From the NCBI GenBank assembly GCA_910575605.1, contig CAJTEW010000003.1:186001-250000 (forward strand): a stretch of DNA of 64,000 nt. Direction: 5' to 3'. A model generated the notes under the pieces. That model was not told the DNA's origin. It searched no databases and saw only the letters and a program-made list of their open reading frames with translations. Positions 18,050 through 26,196 of the stretch are shown here, in pieces. This stretch comes from Lachnospiraceae bacterium (GTDB lineage: Bacteria; Bacillota; Clostridia; Lachnospirales; Lachnospiraceae). Position 1 is the stretch's first letter. Each line of letters opens with the position of its first letter. Position numbers and translations under genes: made by a program.

Positions 18050-19962
18050 AAAATATTATTATCGGCACAGCCGGACATATTGACCATGGAAAGACAACGC
18101 TTATAAAGGCGCTGACAGGACGCAATACAGACCGCTGGGAGGAAGAACAAAGACGGGGGATCACTATTGACTTGGGCTTTACCTGGTTTGACCTCCCGGG
18201 CGGCAGCAGGGCGGGTATTATTGATGTTCCGGGACATGAAAAATTTATCAACAATATGGTTGCCGGCGTTGTGGGGATGGATCTTGTACTGCTTGTGATT
18301 GCGGCAGATGAGGGGATTATGCCTCAGACAAGAGAACATATGGATATCCTCCATCTTCTAGGGATAAAGAAGAGCATTATTGTATTAAACAAATGCGATA
18401 TTGTAGACGAAGAATGGATTGAGCTTGTGGAGGAAGAGGTGCGCGAAGAGTTAGAGGGCACTTTCCTTGAGAATGCGCCTGTACTTAAGGTATCAGCCGC
18501 GGCAGGCCAGGGGCTTGACGAGCTGATAAGTGTAATTGAACATATGACAAGCGACGAAGTCGCACCAAAGGATACCCAGACCATTCCAAGACTTCCAGTT
18601 GACCGTGCCTTCAGTCTGTCCGGATTTGGAACGATTATTACTGGAACACTGGTTTCTGGAACGATTACAAAGGAGGATACTTTGGAGATGTATCCTATTG
18701 GTAAGGAATGTAAGATTCGGAGTATCCAGGTGCATGGGGAGGACAAAAAGACCTGTTATGCAGGGCAGCGTGTTGCCATTAATCTTTCTAATGTAAAAAA
18801 GAAGGAGATTCAAAGAGGATGTGTTCTGGCCCCGCCGGACAGTATGAAAAATACGGATCTTTTGGATGTAAAGCTGGATATGCTTGATTCCTCTATGCGC
18901 GTGCTGACGAATCATACAAGGCTTCATTTCTTCACTGGAACCAGTGAAATTCTGTGCCGTGCCGTGTTGCTTGACAAGGAGGAGCTAGGTCCCGGAGAGA
19001 GCGGATATGTGCAGCTTAGGCTTGAGGAGAGTATTGCAGTGAGGCGCGGTGATAGATTTGTTGTAAGATTTTACTCTCCGATGGAAACCATCGGAGGAGG
19101 TGTGATACTGGAGCCGAATCCAACGGTAAAGAGGCGTTTTCGAGAGGAAGCAATCGAGGAGCTTAAAAGAAAGGAGTCCGGTTCCTCGGCAGATGTTATA
19201 GAGCTTCACATTAAAGAGCATGGAGATACCCTGATTACACTGGCAGAGCTTGCGAAACTTACTGCCCTTTCCATGGAAGAGGTTAAGGAGGATGCAGGTG
19301 AGCTGCTTGAGGAAGGGAGAATACGGCTCTATGCCATGAGGAAGGACATATACGCATGGCATGCAGACAGTGAAAGCGCTATGCTTCTTACGCTTACAGA
19401 TACCCTTAAGAAATATGAGGAAGCACATCCCTATCGCTATGGGATGAAGAAGGCAGAAGTGCAGATGACCCATTTCAAGAAGATAAAGGCAAATGTGTTC
19501 GATAAGATTGTGGAGGTATTTGAAGAAGCGGGAAAGGTAAAGCGTATTGACGAATTTTTATGCACCCCAGAATATGAGGTGAGGAAAGACAGCCTTTACG
19601 ACAATGTGTCAAGGAAGCTTTTAGATTCCTTTGAAAAGGCGGGCTATGACTTTATTAGATATTCAGAAATAGATTTTGGAAAGACGCCCAGAGACACAGC
19701 AGATGATATTCTTAATATTCTGCTTAAGGAAGAGCAGATTGTAAAGGTTACGGAAGATATGTACACAAAAAAATGCTATATTGACGAAGCGCAGAGGATT
19801 ATCCGGGATAAGCTTAAGGAGGAGCCGCTTATTACCATTGCACAGGTCCGGGATATATTTAAAACGAGTAGAAAGAGTGCCAAACCTATACTGGAATATA
19901 TGGACAGTATAAAAGTAACGAAAAAAACAGGAGCAGAAAGCGAAAGGGTGGCATACGAATGA
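18046..19962 (+). CDS. selB: Selenocysteine-specific elongation factor
   Basis: SelB is the GTPase that carries Sec-tRNA(Sec) to the ribosome at UGA codons by binding the SECIS hairpin. Residues 7-18 hold GTAGHIDHGKTT, then DVPGHEKFI, NKCDIVD and the EF-Tu-like domains 2 and 3. The C-terminal 270 residues carry the winged-helix repeats that bind SECIS RNA. At 638 residues it is full length. It is coupled to selA upstream and to the LysR gene downstream by ATGA overlaps. Confidence 0.96.
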   Translation: MKNIIIGTAGHIDHGKTTLIKALTGRNTDRWEEEQRRGITIDLGFTWFDLPGGSRAGIIDVPGHEKFINNMVAGVVGMDLVLLVIAADEGIMPQTREHMDILHLLGIKKSIIVLNKCDIVDEEWIELVEEEVREELEGTFLENAPVLKVSAAAGQGLDELISVIEHMTSDEVAPKDTQTIPRLPVDRAFSLSGFGTIITGTLVSGTITKEDTLEMYPIGKECKIRSIQVHGEDKKTCYAGQRVAINLSNVKKKEIQRGCVLAPPDSMKNTDLLDVKLDMLDSSMRVLTNHTRLHFFTGTSEILCRAVLLDKEELGPGESGYVQLRLEESIAVRRGDRFVVRFYSPMETIGGGVILEPNPTVKRRFREEAIEELKRKESGSSADVIELHIKEHGDTLITLAELAKLTALSMEEVKEDAGELLEEGRIRLYAMRKDIYAWHADSESAMLLTLTDTLKKYEEAHPYRYGMKKAEVQMTHFKKIKANVFDKIVEVFEEAGKVKRIDEFLCTPEYEVRKDSLYDNVSRKLLDSFEKAGYDFIRYSEIDFGKTPRDTADDILNILLKEEQIVKVTEDMYTKKCYIDEAQRIIRDKLKEEPLITIAQVRDIFKTSRKSAKPILEYMDSIKVTKKTGAESERVAYE

Positions 19963-20858
19963 ATTTAAAACAATTGGAGGCATTTGTGCAGGTGGCGGAG
20001 GGAGGAAGCTTTTCCAAAGCGGCAAAGGAGCTTTTTCTGACCCAGCCTACCATAAGCGCGCACGTGTCTTCTTTGGAAAAGGAGCTGAATGTCCGATTAT
20101 TTATCCGCAATACAAAGGAGGTAAGTCTCTCCGAGGATGGCAGAGACCTGTATAAATATGCAAGACAGATGGTGGAGCTTGAGCAAAAAATAGAGGAGCG
20201 CTTTGGAAGCAGGGAAGAGGAGGAAAGGCAGTGCATTACCATTGCGGCGTCTACAATACCAGCCCAGTATCTGCTCCCGAAAATTCTGCTTAAGTTCAGG
20301 GAGAGATATCCAGATGAGCAGCTTAACATAGTAGAGACAGACAGTAGTGAAGTAATCACGCAGATTGTGGACCATATGGTTGAGCTTGGCTTTACCGGAA
20401 CAGTACTTGAGAAAAAACACTGCAAGTATATTCCATTTTATAAGGATGAGCTGGCAATTATTACTCCTAATACAGAAAAATATCAGAGATATAAAGGGAC
20501 AGTAAATATCGACTGGATTAGGAAGGAGCACCTGATTTTAAGAGAGGAGGGCTCCGGTACGCGTAAAGAAGCAGAAAAGCAGCTTAGAGCGGCTGGAATT
20601 GATATGGCGGCTCTTAATATCATTGCAAGTATTGGAAATCAGGAGACGATTAAGAAATCCGTTAAGCAGGGAATGGGAGTCACGATTCTTTCAAGACTTG
20701 CAGCAAAGGATGAGGAGGAAGAAGGAGTACTTATCACTTTTCCGATTCCCGGGGCTGATGACGGAAGGGATATTAATCTTGTCTATAATAAAAACTATCA
20801 ATTGTCACATTCAGCAGAGAGGTTCATTAAAATTGTGAAAGAGGTTTATGAACTATAA
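19959..20858 (+). CDS. LysR-family regulator associated with selenium metabolism
   Basis: A 299-residue LysR-type activator: N-terminal winged helix-turn-helix (GSFSKAAKELFLTQPTISAHVSSLE, split over about 16-41) and a C-terminal co-inducer domain. It overlaps selB by ATGA, an arrangement that fits the selenium-associated LysR subgroup seen in clostridia. Its target is probably the selenium or prd genes in this island, but no operator was identified. A strong terminator follows, so it closes the first transcription unit. Confidence 0.85.
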   Translation: MNLKQLEAFVQVAEGGSFSKAAKELFLTQPTISAHVSSLEKELNVRLFIRNTKEVSLSEDGRDLYKYARQMVELEQKIEERFGSREEEERQCITIAASTIPAQYLLPKILLKFRERYPDEQLNIVETDSSEVITQIVDHMVELGFTGTVLEKKHCKYIPFYKDELAIITPNTEKYQRYKGTVNIDWIRKEHLILREEGSGTRKEAEKQLRAAGIDMAALNIIASIGNQETIKKSVKQGMGVTILSRLAAKDEEEEGVLITFPIPGADDGRDINLVYNKNYQLSHSAERFIKIVKEVYEL

Positions 20859-20885
20859 GAATATGATATAGTGGCATAGATGATG

Positions 20886-20926
20886 TAAGACGCCAATTAT
20901 AGGTCATATCTATAATTGGCGTCTTA
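20886..20926 (+). terminator. Rho-independent terminator after the sel operon
   Basis: Perfect 17-bp arms at 20886-20902 and 20910-20926 with a 7-nt loop; short T-rich tail. Confidence 0.75.
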
Positions 20927-20941
20927 TATTAAGGTTTTCAA

Positions 20942-20971
20942 TTAGACGTTAGCAGAATAAAAGCTTATACT
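20942..20971 (+). promoter_or_regulatory. Possible promoter of the desulfurase-yedE unit
   Basis: TTAGAC (20942-20947), 18-bp spacer, TATACT (20966-20971), about 30 bp before the ATG at 21003. Confidence 0.4.
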
Positions 20972-21002
20972 TAATAATAGGAAATGTGAAAGGGGCAGGA
21001 AA

Positions 21003-22139
21003 ATGATTTATATGGATAATGCGGCCACAACCATGCACAAGCCGCAGGCTGTCATTGACGCAGTAGCCGCAGCAATGGGTTCTATGGGCAATGCGGGCAG
21101 AGGGGCCAATGAGGCATCTCTTAGTGCATCGAGAGTTATATATGATACAAGGGACAAGCTATGCCGTTTTTTCGGCGGAGAAAACCCGAGGCAGTTTGTC
21201 TTTACCAATAATTCAACAGAGAGTCTTAATATTGCAATTAAAGGTCTTTTAAATCCGGGGGATCATGTGATAACAACCATGCTGGAGCATAACTCTGTTC
21301 TGCGTCCTCTTTATGAGATGGAGAAAAAAGGGGTAAAGCTTACAATTATTAAAAGCAATGAAAAGGGAACTTTTGATTTAAAGGACATGGAGGAGGCAAT
21401 TCTTCCAGAAACAAGGATGATTATCTGTACCAATGGCTCCAACCTTACCGGAAATTATATTGATATTGAAAAGGTAGGGGAGATGGCACATGCCCACGGG
21501 CTTCTGTTTGTGGTAGATGCGTCTCAGACGGCCGGAGTTTTTCCCATAGATGTTCAGAAAATGCATGTGGATGTTTTGTGCTTTACAGGGCATAAGGGAC
21601 TCTTAGGCCCTCAGGGAATCGGAGGCATGTATGTAAGGGAAGGACTTTCCGTCAGACCTTTAAAGAGTGGTGGAAGCGGGGTTAAGACCTACAGTAAGAA
21701 CCATCCTATAGAGATGCCGACTGCCCTCGAGGCAGGGACTCTGAACGGACATGGAATTGCAGGCTTAAACGCTGCGGTTGACTATATCAATGAGATTGGG
21801 ATTGACACCATCCGCCAGAAAGAACAATGCTGTATGCAGAGATTCTACGAGGGCGTAAAGGACATTCCAGGCGTAAAGATTTACGGAGATTTTACGAGCT
21901 TTAACCGCTGCGCAATTGTAACGCTTAATATTGGTGATTATGATTCTTCAGAAGTGAGTGATGAGCTTCTTACAGAATATGGGATTTCTACCAGGCCGGG
22001 CGGGCACTGTGCACCGCTTATGCATGAGGCGCTTGGAACGGTGGAGCAGGGAGCTGTAAGGTTCAGCTTCTCACACTACAACACAGATGAGGAAGTGGAT
22101 ACAGCCATAGAGGCTGTCCGCCAACTGGCGCAGGATTAG
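21003..22139 (+). CDS. Cysteine desulfurase-family enzyme (class V aminotransferase)
   Basis: A 378-residue PLP enzyme of the NifS/CsdB type; it removes sulfur from cysteine, or selenium from selenocysteine, as a protein-bound persulfide. The PLP lysine is K198 in CFTGHKGLLGPQGIG and the acceptor cysteine is C336 in RPGGHCAPL. The N-terminal YMDNAATT is typical. Its subfamily (related to an Enterococcus selenium-locus protein) and its place between selB and yedE suggest that it mobilises selenium. This assignment to selenium rather than sulfur is inference from context. Confidence 0.85.
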   Translation: MIYMDNAATTMHKPQAVIDAVAAAMGSMGNAGRGANEASLSASRVIYDTRDKLCRFFGGENPRQFVFTNNSTESLNIAIKGLLNPGDHVITTMLEHNSVLRPLYEMEKKGVKLTIIKSNEKGTFDLKDMEEAILPETRMIICTNGSNLTGNYIDIEKVGEMAHAHGLLFVVDASQTAGVFPIDVQKMHVDVLCFTGHKGLLGPQGIGGMYVREGLSVRPLKSGGSGVKTYSKNHPIEMPTALEAGTLNGHGIAGLNAAVDYINEIGIDTIRQKEQCCMQRFYEGVKDIPGVKIYGDFTSFNRCAIVTLNIGDYDSSEVSDELLTEYGISTRPGGHCAPLMHEALGTVEQGAVRFSFSHYNTDEEVDTAIEAVRQLAQD

Positions 22140-22159
22140 TCTATACTCTGCGCTGGAAT

Positions 22160-22183
22160 CGGATTAAAGATACGTCTAATCCG
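22160..22183 (+). other. Small stem-loop before yedE
   Basis: CGGATTA (22160-22166) and TAATCCG (22177-22183) can pair around a 10-nt loop in the 73-bp gap after the desulfurase gene. There is no T-run, so it is more likely an mRNA structure than a terminator. Confidence 0.35.
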
Positions 22184-22212
22184 GAATGAGAGAACAAAGG
22201 AGGAATTGAAAC

Positions 22213-23310
22213 ATGAATTTATCAGATTCAAAGAAAAAACTGGCACTGGCCGGTGCTATATGCGGACTTGTAGCGGCATGTCTCGCATTTATGGGAAATC
22301 CGGCAAATATGGCATTTTGTATTGCCTGCTTTATCCGTGACACAGCCGGGGCTCTTGGAATGCATCAGGCAGAGGTTGTCCAGTATGCAAGGCCTGAGGT
22401 TATCGGCCTTGTGCTCGGAGCATTCATTATTTCTGCAGCTACAAAGGAGTACCGCTCTACAGCAGGCTCCTCTACCATGACCCGGTTCGTACTGGGGATG
22501 ATTATTATGATTGGCTCATTAGTATTCCTTGGATGTCCGCTTCGTATGATTATCCGTATGTCAGCAGGTGACTTAAATGCATGGGTAGCATTAATAGGAT
22601 TTGTTTTTGGTGTGGCTACTGGTGTATTTGCGTTAAAGCAAGGTTTTAGTCTTGGAAGGGCGCATGTAACAAGCAAGGCAGGCGGTGTAGTAATGCCGGT
22701 AATCATGGCTGGAATTCTTGTGCTTGCACTTTGCACTTCTCTTCTTAAGGCCAGTGAGGCAGGTCCGGGGAGCCTTCATGCACCAGTTATCGCTTCTCTG
22801 GCTGGAGGCCTTGTTTTTGGTGCATTTGCACAGAAATCCAGAATGTGCTTTGCCGGAAGTATGCGTGACATTATCTTAATGAAGAACTTTGACTTATTCA
22901 GTGTAATTGCAGGATTATTTGCTGTGATGCTGGTATTTAATGTGGCAACCTCGCGTTTTGTACTTGGATTTAACACTCCGGGAATCATTGCCCATTCAGA
23001 GCATCTGTGGAATATTTTAGGCATGTATGCAGTAGGCTTTGCAGCAGTGCTGGCTGGAGGATGTCCTTTACGCCAGCTTATCCTGGCAGGGCAGGGTTCT
23101 TCTGATTCTGCGGTAACTGTACTTGGTATGTTCTTTGGGGCTGCACTCTGCCATAATTTCGGGCTGGCTGCAAGCGGAACAGCGATGAATGCAGAGACGC
23201 AGGAGATCGTTGCAGGGGCAGTTCCCTTAAACGGCAAAGTAGCATGCGTGATCTGTATTGCCGTATGTTTTATTATCGCATTTACTCACAAACGTGAGGA
23301 ACAGAAATAA
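22213..23310 (+). CDS. yedE: YedE-family putative selenium transporter
   Basis: A 365-residue inner-membrane protein with about ten hydrophobic segments. It carries two copies of the GCPLR motif (FLGCPLRMI near 110 and AGGCPLRQL near 288), plus a MCFAGSMRD motif, as expected for the duplicated YeeE/YedE sulfur-transport fold. The cysteines are thought to relay a sulfur or selenium species through the membrane. It is followed by TusA-like and DUF3343 genes that could accept the cargo inside the cell. Confidence 0.88.
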   Translation: MNLSDSKKKLALAGAICGLVAACLAFMGNPANMAFCIACFIRDTAGALGMHQAEVVQYARPEVIGLVLGAFIISAATKEYRSTAGSSTMTRFVLGMIIMIGSLVFLGCPLRMIIRMSAGDLNAWVALIGFVFGVATGVFALKQGFSLGRAHVTSKAGGVVMPVIMAGILVLALCTSLLKASEAGPGSLHAPVIASLAGGLVFGAFAQKSRMCFAGSMRDIILMKNFDLFSVIAGLFAVMLVFNVATSRFVLGFNTPGIIAHSEHLWNILGMYAVGFAAVLAGGCPLRQLILAGQGSSDSAVTVLGMFFGAALCHNFGLAASGTAMNAETQEIVAGAVPLNGKVACVICIAVCFIIAFTHKREEQK

Positions 23311-23360
23311 GTTGAAATGTAAGGACAAACATAGTATTCTAAGAAAGAAGGTAAAATAAT

Positions 23361-23564
23361 ATGAAGGAAGTAGATGCAAGAGGTCTTTCCTGCCCAGAGC
23401 CGCTTATGCTGACGGCTGAAGCTCTTAAGGGAACAGCAGAGGCAGTGAAGGTGCTGGTAACTGAGCCACACCAGAGGATGAATGTGGAGAAATATGCAAA
23501 GGATCACGAAAAAACTCCAGTTTCATCTGAAAAAGACGGGTATTTCGAAGTGGTGATTGAATAA
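23361..23564 (+). CDS. TusA-like sulfur/selenium carrier protein
   Basis: A 67-residue stand-alone TusA-type protein: beta strand, then GLSCPEP with the acceptor cysteine C11, then a helix and two strands. Related to the first domain of YedF encoded in the same island. Placed between yedE and the DUF3343 gene with only 2 bases to the latter, it probably receives persulfide or perselenide from YedE or the desulfurase. Confidence 0.85.
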   Translation: MKEVDARGLSCPEPLMLTAEALKGTAEAVKVLVTEPHQRMNVEKYAKDHEKTPVSSEKDGYFEVVIE

Positions 23565-23566
23565 TT

Positions 23567-23803
23567 ATGAGAAAAAAAGAACTGAAACTGGTGGTAACCT
23601 TTCATACAACCGCCGACGCAATGGCGATGGAAAAGGCGTGCAAGGAATATCATGTGCCCGGACGGATTATTCCGGTTCCGAGAGCAATCTCGGCAGGCTG
23701 CGGCCTGTCATGGTGCGCAGAACTTTCTGACAGGGAAGAGATAGCGGCCATGATGGAAAAGGCGGGGATTAAGGAAGAGGAAATGCACGAGTGTATGGTT
23801 TAG
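23567..23803 (+). CDS. DUF3343 small protein, putative Se/S carrier
   Basis: A 78-residue protein of the DUF3343 family. It begins with LVVTFHTTADAMAMEKACKE and has PVPRAISAGCGLSWCAEL with two cysteines three residues apart and a C-terminal cysteine. Family members are repeatedly found with yedF/yedE and are suspected to carry selenium or sulfur. It is the last gene of this transcript, followed at once by a terminator. Confidence 0.8.
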   Translation: MRKKELKLVVTFHTTADAMAMEKACKEYHVPGRIIPVPRAISAGCGLSWCAELSDREEIAAMMEKAGIKEEEMHECMV

Positions 23804-23811
23804 ATTTATGA

Positions 23812-23852
23812 AAAAGACAGGTACGTTTGAATAAAAACGCTACCTGTCTTTT
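23812..23852 (+). terminator. Bidirectional terminator between DUF3343 gene and tetR
   Basis: Perfect 12-bp arms AAAAGACAGGTA (23812-23823) and its complement (23841-23852) ending in T residues; A-rich on the left side, so it can act on both convergent units. Confidence 0.75.
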
Positions 23853-23873
23853 AAGGTTCAGTATCCATAATCA

Positions 23874-24461
23874 TTATACTCCTTCAACAAATGTGTCCAG
23901 TAAATGAGGTATTAATTTGTCGCTTTGCTCTGTGAGGGAATATTTTCCCTTAAAGAGTGCCCAGTCATAGAGAAGTGCCCGCTCATACATGGCATAGAGA
24001 TTCATCAGCTCTTCTGCGGAGCTGGTATTCTTAAATTCACCAGAGCTTAGGCCGTCGGATAGAATCTCCGTAATCCATTCAAAATAAAAGCGTTTTTTGT
24101 CTACCAGAGATTTTTTATCCTTTGTAATAAGTTGTGAGGAATAGAGAGAAGCAAGGAGATTAATATCTACACTTGTCTCAATCATATAAAATAATTCGTG
24201 GTTTAAAAACAACAGCTTGTCATAGGCAGGCAGATTTGGGTCGATAACTGCAGCAAGCTCCTCGTACTTCCCGTCAAATAGATTAGACAGGGAATTAAGA
24301 AGCGCTTCCTTGCCTTTAAAATAGTGATAAAAAGTGCCCTTTGACGTCTTGGAAGCTGCGATGATATCGTCTACAGTAGTATTGTCATATCCATTTTTGT
24401 AGAATAAATTCCATGCGGCCTTTACAATGCGGCTTTTCGTAGAACGCCGTTTACGTGGCAT
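23874..24461 (-). CDS. TetR-family transcriptional regulator
   Basis: A 195-residue TetR regulator. The DNA-binding domain (about 5-50) has the usual IVKAAWNLFYKNGYDNTTVDDI and TSKGTFYHYFKGKEALL segments. The C-terminal ligand domain is helical and not identifiable to a ligand. I chose the ATG at 24461 because GGGAG sits 8 bases ahead of it; an upstream in-frame ATG at 24479 would include that site in the coding region. It has its own promoter with a dyad in the spacer (see 24546-24574), which suggests autorepression. It lies downstream of prdF and may regulate the prd genes, unproven. Confidence 0.88.
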   Translation of the reverse strand: MPRKRRSTKSRIVKAAWNLFYKNGYDNTTVDDIIAASKTSKGTFYHYFKGKEALLNSLSNLFDGKYEELAAVIDPNLPAYDKLLFLNHELFYMIETSVDINLLASLYSSQLITKDKKSLVDKKRFYFEWITEILSDGLSSGEFKNTSSAEELMNLYAMYERALLYDWALFKGKYSLTEQSDKLIPHLLDTFVEGV

Positions 24462-24513
24462 CTGCATCACTCCCTTCATATGTACAGATTGGTTGAAAAT
24501 AAAGCCTTATATA

Positions 24514-24548
24514 AATAGAAACGGATTTTTTGCAAATCCGTTTCTATT
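24514..24548 (-). terminator. Dyad downstream of prdF, probable terminator
   Basis: Perfect 15-bp arms at 24514-24528 and 24534-24548 with a 5-nt loop, 38 bases beyond the prdF stop on the minus strand. The tail is T/A-rich rather than a clean T-run. It also overlaps the tetR -10 region, so a regulatory role is possible. Confidence 0.45.
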
Positions 24549-24574
24549 ATATCGAAATATTCGATTAATTTCAA
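24546..24574 (-). promoter_or_regulatory. tetR promoter with operator-like dyad in the spacer
   Basis: Minus strand TTGAAA (24574-24569), 17-bp spacer, TATAAT (24551-24546). The spacer holds an inverted repeat ATCGAA (24551-24556) / TTCGAT (24560-24565), the classic position for an autorepressor site. Confidence 0.6.
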
Positions 24575-24585
24575 CCCCGAAGAAA

Positions 24586-25620
24586 TTAACCTACCTGGAA
24601 ACCATATTTCAAAGGATCCTCTGGATCAATCAAGTATGTAGCAACACCTGTCAGGTAGCAGCTTCCTGTAATCATAGGAATCACAGCATCAAAATCTCCC
24701 ACCTTTGTTGTCTCTTTGATTACACCCTTAAACAGTGAACCAATGAAGCTTTCGTAGATAAATTCCTCGCCAACCTTAATCTCTCCCCAGTGGTGAAGAG
24801 TAGCCAGCTTTGCGCTTGTACCTGTTCCGCATGGTGAACGGTCAGCCATAGCATCTCCGAAGATAACAACGTTTCTCATATTTGCCTTATCCGGATTCGG
24901 TGTAGGTCCGTAGAACTCAACCAAGTCTACTTCTGTAATGTCAAGAAGAGGATGCTTTACCGGAATCTCCTTATTAATAGCTTCAAGCATCTTCATACCA
25001 AGCTCTGCATAAGCCGGAACGCTCTTTGGATTAATCTCACCGATATCAAGCTTTGTAGTATCAACTAAAGCGAAGAAGCTTCCGCCGAAGGAAATAGTAA
25101 ATTCAATCTCTTTTCCATCGATAGTAACCTTCTGATTCTCTTTGTAAACAAATGCCGGCACATTCGTAAGAGTAACGCTTTCCACTTTTCCGTTCTTCAC
25201 AACTGCTGTTGTACGGATCAGTCCTGCGGGAGCCTCTAAAACAACCTCGTTTTCGCCCTCGTGGGATTCTACAAGACCTGCTTCAACTGCTACGGTAACG
25301 GCGCCTATAGTACAGTGTCCGCACATATTCAAATATCCGCCTGTATCCATGAACATAACACCGAACTGTGCTTCCGGATTCACCGGCTCGCAGAGGAAAG
25401 CACCGAACATGTCATGATGTCCTCTCGGCTCAAACATAAGAGCAGTACGAACATGGTCGTAATTCTCCTCCATCCATTTTTTCTTCTCAATCATCGTGCT
25501 GCCTTCCGGCTCCGGAAAACCACCGATAACGATACGGCAGAATTCACCGACTGTGTGTGAATCTACAACCTGAAGTGCGCCTTCAAAACGATCAAAATTC
25601 ACTTTTGCTTCTAATTTCAT
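24586..25620 (-). CDS. prdF: Proline racemase of the D-proline reductase pathway
   Basis: A 344-residue cofactor-independent racemase/epimerase. Both catalytic cysteines are present: C100 in MCGHCTIG and C264 in DRSPCGTGTSA, so it is a two-base racemase rather than a dehydratase (which has Thr in the second place). It should convert L-proline to D-proline, the substrate of PrdA/PrdB. It is divergent from selC-prdC-prdA-prdB. A hydroxyproline 2-epimerase would look similar, but the neighbours favour proline. The ribosome site is GGAGGTAGC. Confidence 0.92.
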   Translation of the reverse strand: MKLEAKVNFDRFEGALQVVDSHTVGEFCRIVIGGFPEPEGSTMIEKKKWMEENYDHVRTALMFEPRGHHDMFGAFLCEPVNPEAQFGVMFMDTGGYLNMCGHCTIGAVTVAVEAGLVESHEGENEVVLEAPAGLIRTTAVVKNGKVESVTLTNVPAFVYKENQKVTIDGKEIEFTISFGGSFFALVDTTKLDIGEINPKSVPAYAELGMKMLEAINKEIPVKHPLLDITEVDLVEFYGPTPNPDKANMRNVVIFGDAMADRSPCGTGTSAKLATLHHWGEIKVGEEFIYESFIGSLFKGVIKETTKVGDFDAVIPMITGSCYLTGVATYLIDPEDPLKYGFQVG

Positions 25621-25649
25621 ATCCTGCTACCTCCTGCATTTTTCTTGCT

Positions 25650-25672
25650 ACTTATAGATACGAACTATAAGT
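25650..25672. promoter_or_regulatory. Inverted repeat just upstream of prdF
   Basis: ACTTATAG (25650-25657) and CTATAAGT (25665-25672) around a 7-nt loop, 30 bases before the prdF start. It may be an operator or a 5'-UTR hairpin. Confidence 0.4.
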
Positions 25673-25732
25673 AAAATATAAAAACACTTTGAAAACCCCC
25701 ACGTTTTCTTGGTGCCTTTTTCAGGGTTATGT

Positions 25733-25835
25733 ATCACTGGTTAAATGTAACTTATAAGAAATAGTGCGTCACAGTGATAAAAAAACAACAAATAGACTAC
25801 GTTCTAGTACAGCGTCTAGTATTACGTTCAGTACG
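25733..25835. promoter_or_regulatory. Control region between prdF and selC with repeats
   Basis: This part of the 341-bp gene-free stretch holds a spaced inverted repeat ATCACTG (25733-25739) / CAGTGAT (25772-25778). It also holds three imperfect 12-bp direct repeats at 25799-25810, 25812-25823 and 25824-25835 (pattern near ACGTTCTAGTAC). Tandem sites like this often bind a regulator. Outside these and the promoter at 25909 I see nothing else in the stretch. Confidence 0.4.
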
Positions 25836-25908
25836 CTTACCACTATTATGGACGAAAACTCTTGAAAAGTCAATGGTTTTTTGGTATTATGAATTTAGCG
25901 GAAAACAG

Positions 25909-25937
25909 TTGAAATAAATTTTATTTTATGCTATTGT
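25909..25937 (+). promoter_or_regulatory. Promoter of selC (and possibly prdC)
   Basis: TTGAAA (25909-25914), 17-bp spacer, TATTGT (25932-25937), about 25 bp before the tRNA. Confidence 0.5.
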
Positions 25938-25961
25938 TATATCGCGTTAAAAATATAATAT

Positions 25962-26059
25962 GGGGGTAGTTGGGTGACTGGTGTGCCTCCTGGTCTTCAA
26001 AACCAGTGTGGGGCGTTAGGAGCGTCCCGGGTGGGTTCGATTCCCACATGCCCTCGCCA
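25962..26059 (+). tRNA. selC: tRNA-Sec (anticodon UCA)
   Basis: A 98-nt selenocysteine tRNA with encoded CCA. The anticodon stem CTGGT/ACCAG (25990-25994, 26002-26006) encloses the loop CTTCAAA, anticodon TCA at 25997-25999. It has a long variable arm (GGGGCGTTAGGAGCGTCCC), a T-arm GTGGG-TTCGATT-CCCAC and an extended acceptor stem with G73, all as in bacterial tRNA-Sec. It is embedded between prdF and prdC, next to the genes that need it. Confidence 0.95.
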
Positions 26060-26073
26060 AAAGAGAGCTTTTG

Positions 26074-26101
26074 GAGCGTCAGAGTCTGAGAGCTGGCGCT
26101 C
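26074..26101 (+). terminator. Possible stem-loop terminator after selC
   Basis: GAGCGTCAG (26074-26082) pairs with CTGGCGCTC (26093-26101) with one G-U; only a short T-rich tail, so read-through into prdC is likely. Confidence 0.4.
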
Positions 26102-26196
26102 TGATTTATAGAAGATATATATAAGTGTGAATAAGTAAGTGGGCTGTAAGAGGTTTCATTTTTTACTTATAAAAATAATTGAAGGAGATGGATGTC

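Noticed and set aside
26179-26196. Upstream TTG or ATG start for prdC
   Set aside because: The AAGGAG ribosome site would lie inside the coding region; ATG 26197 has ideal spacing.
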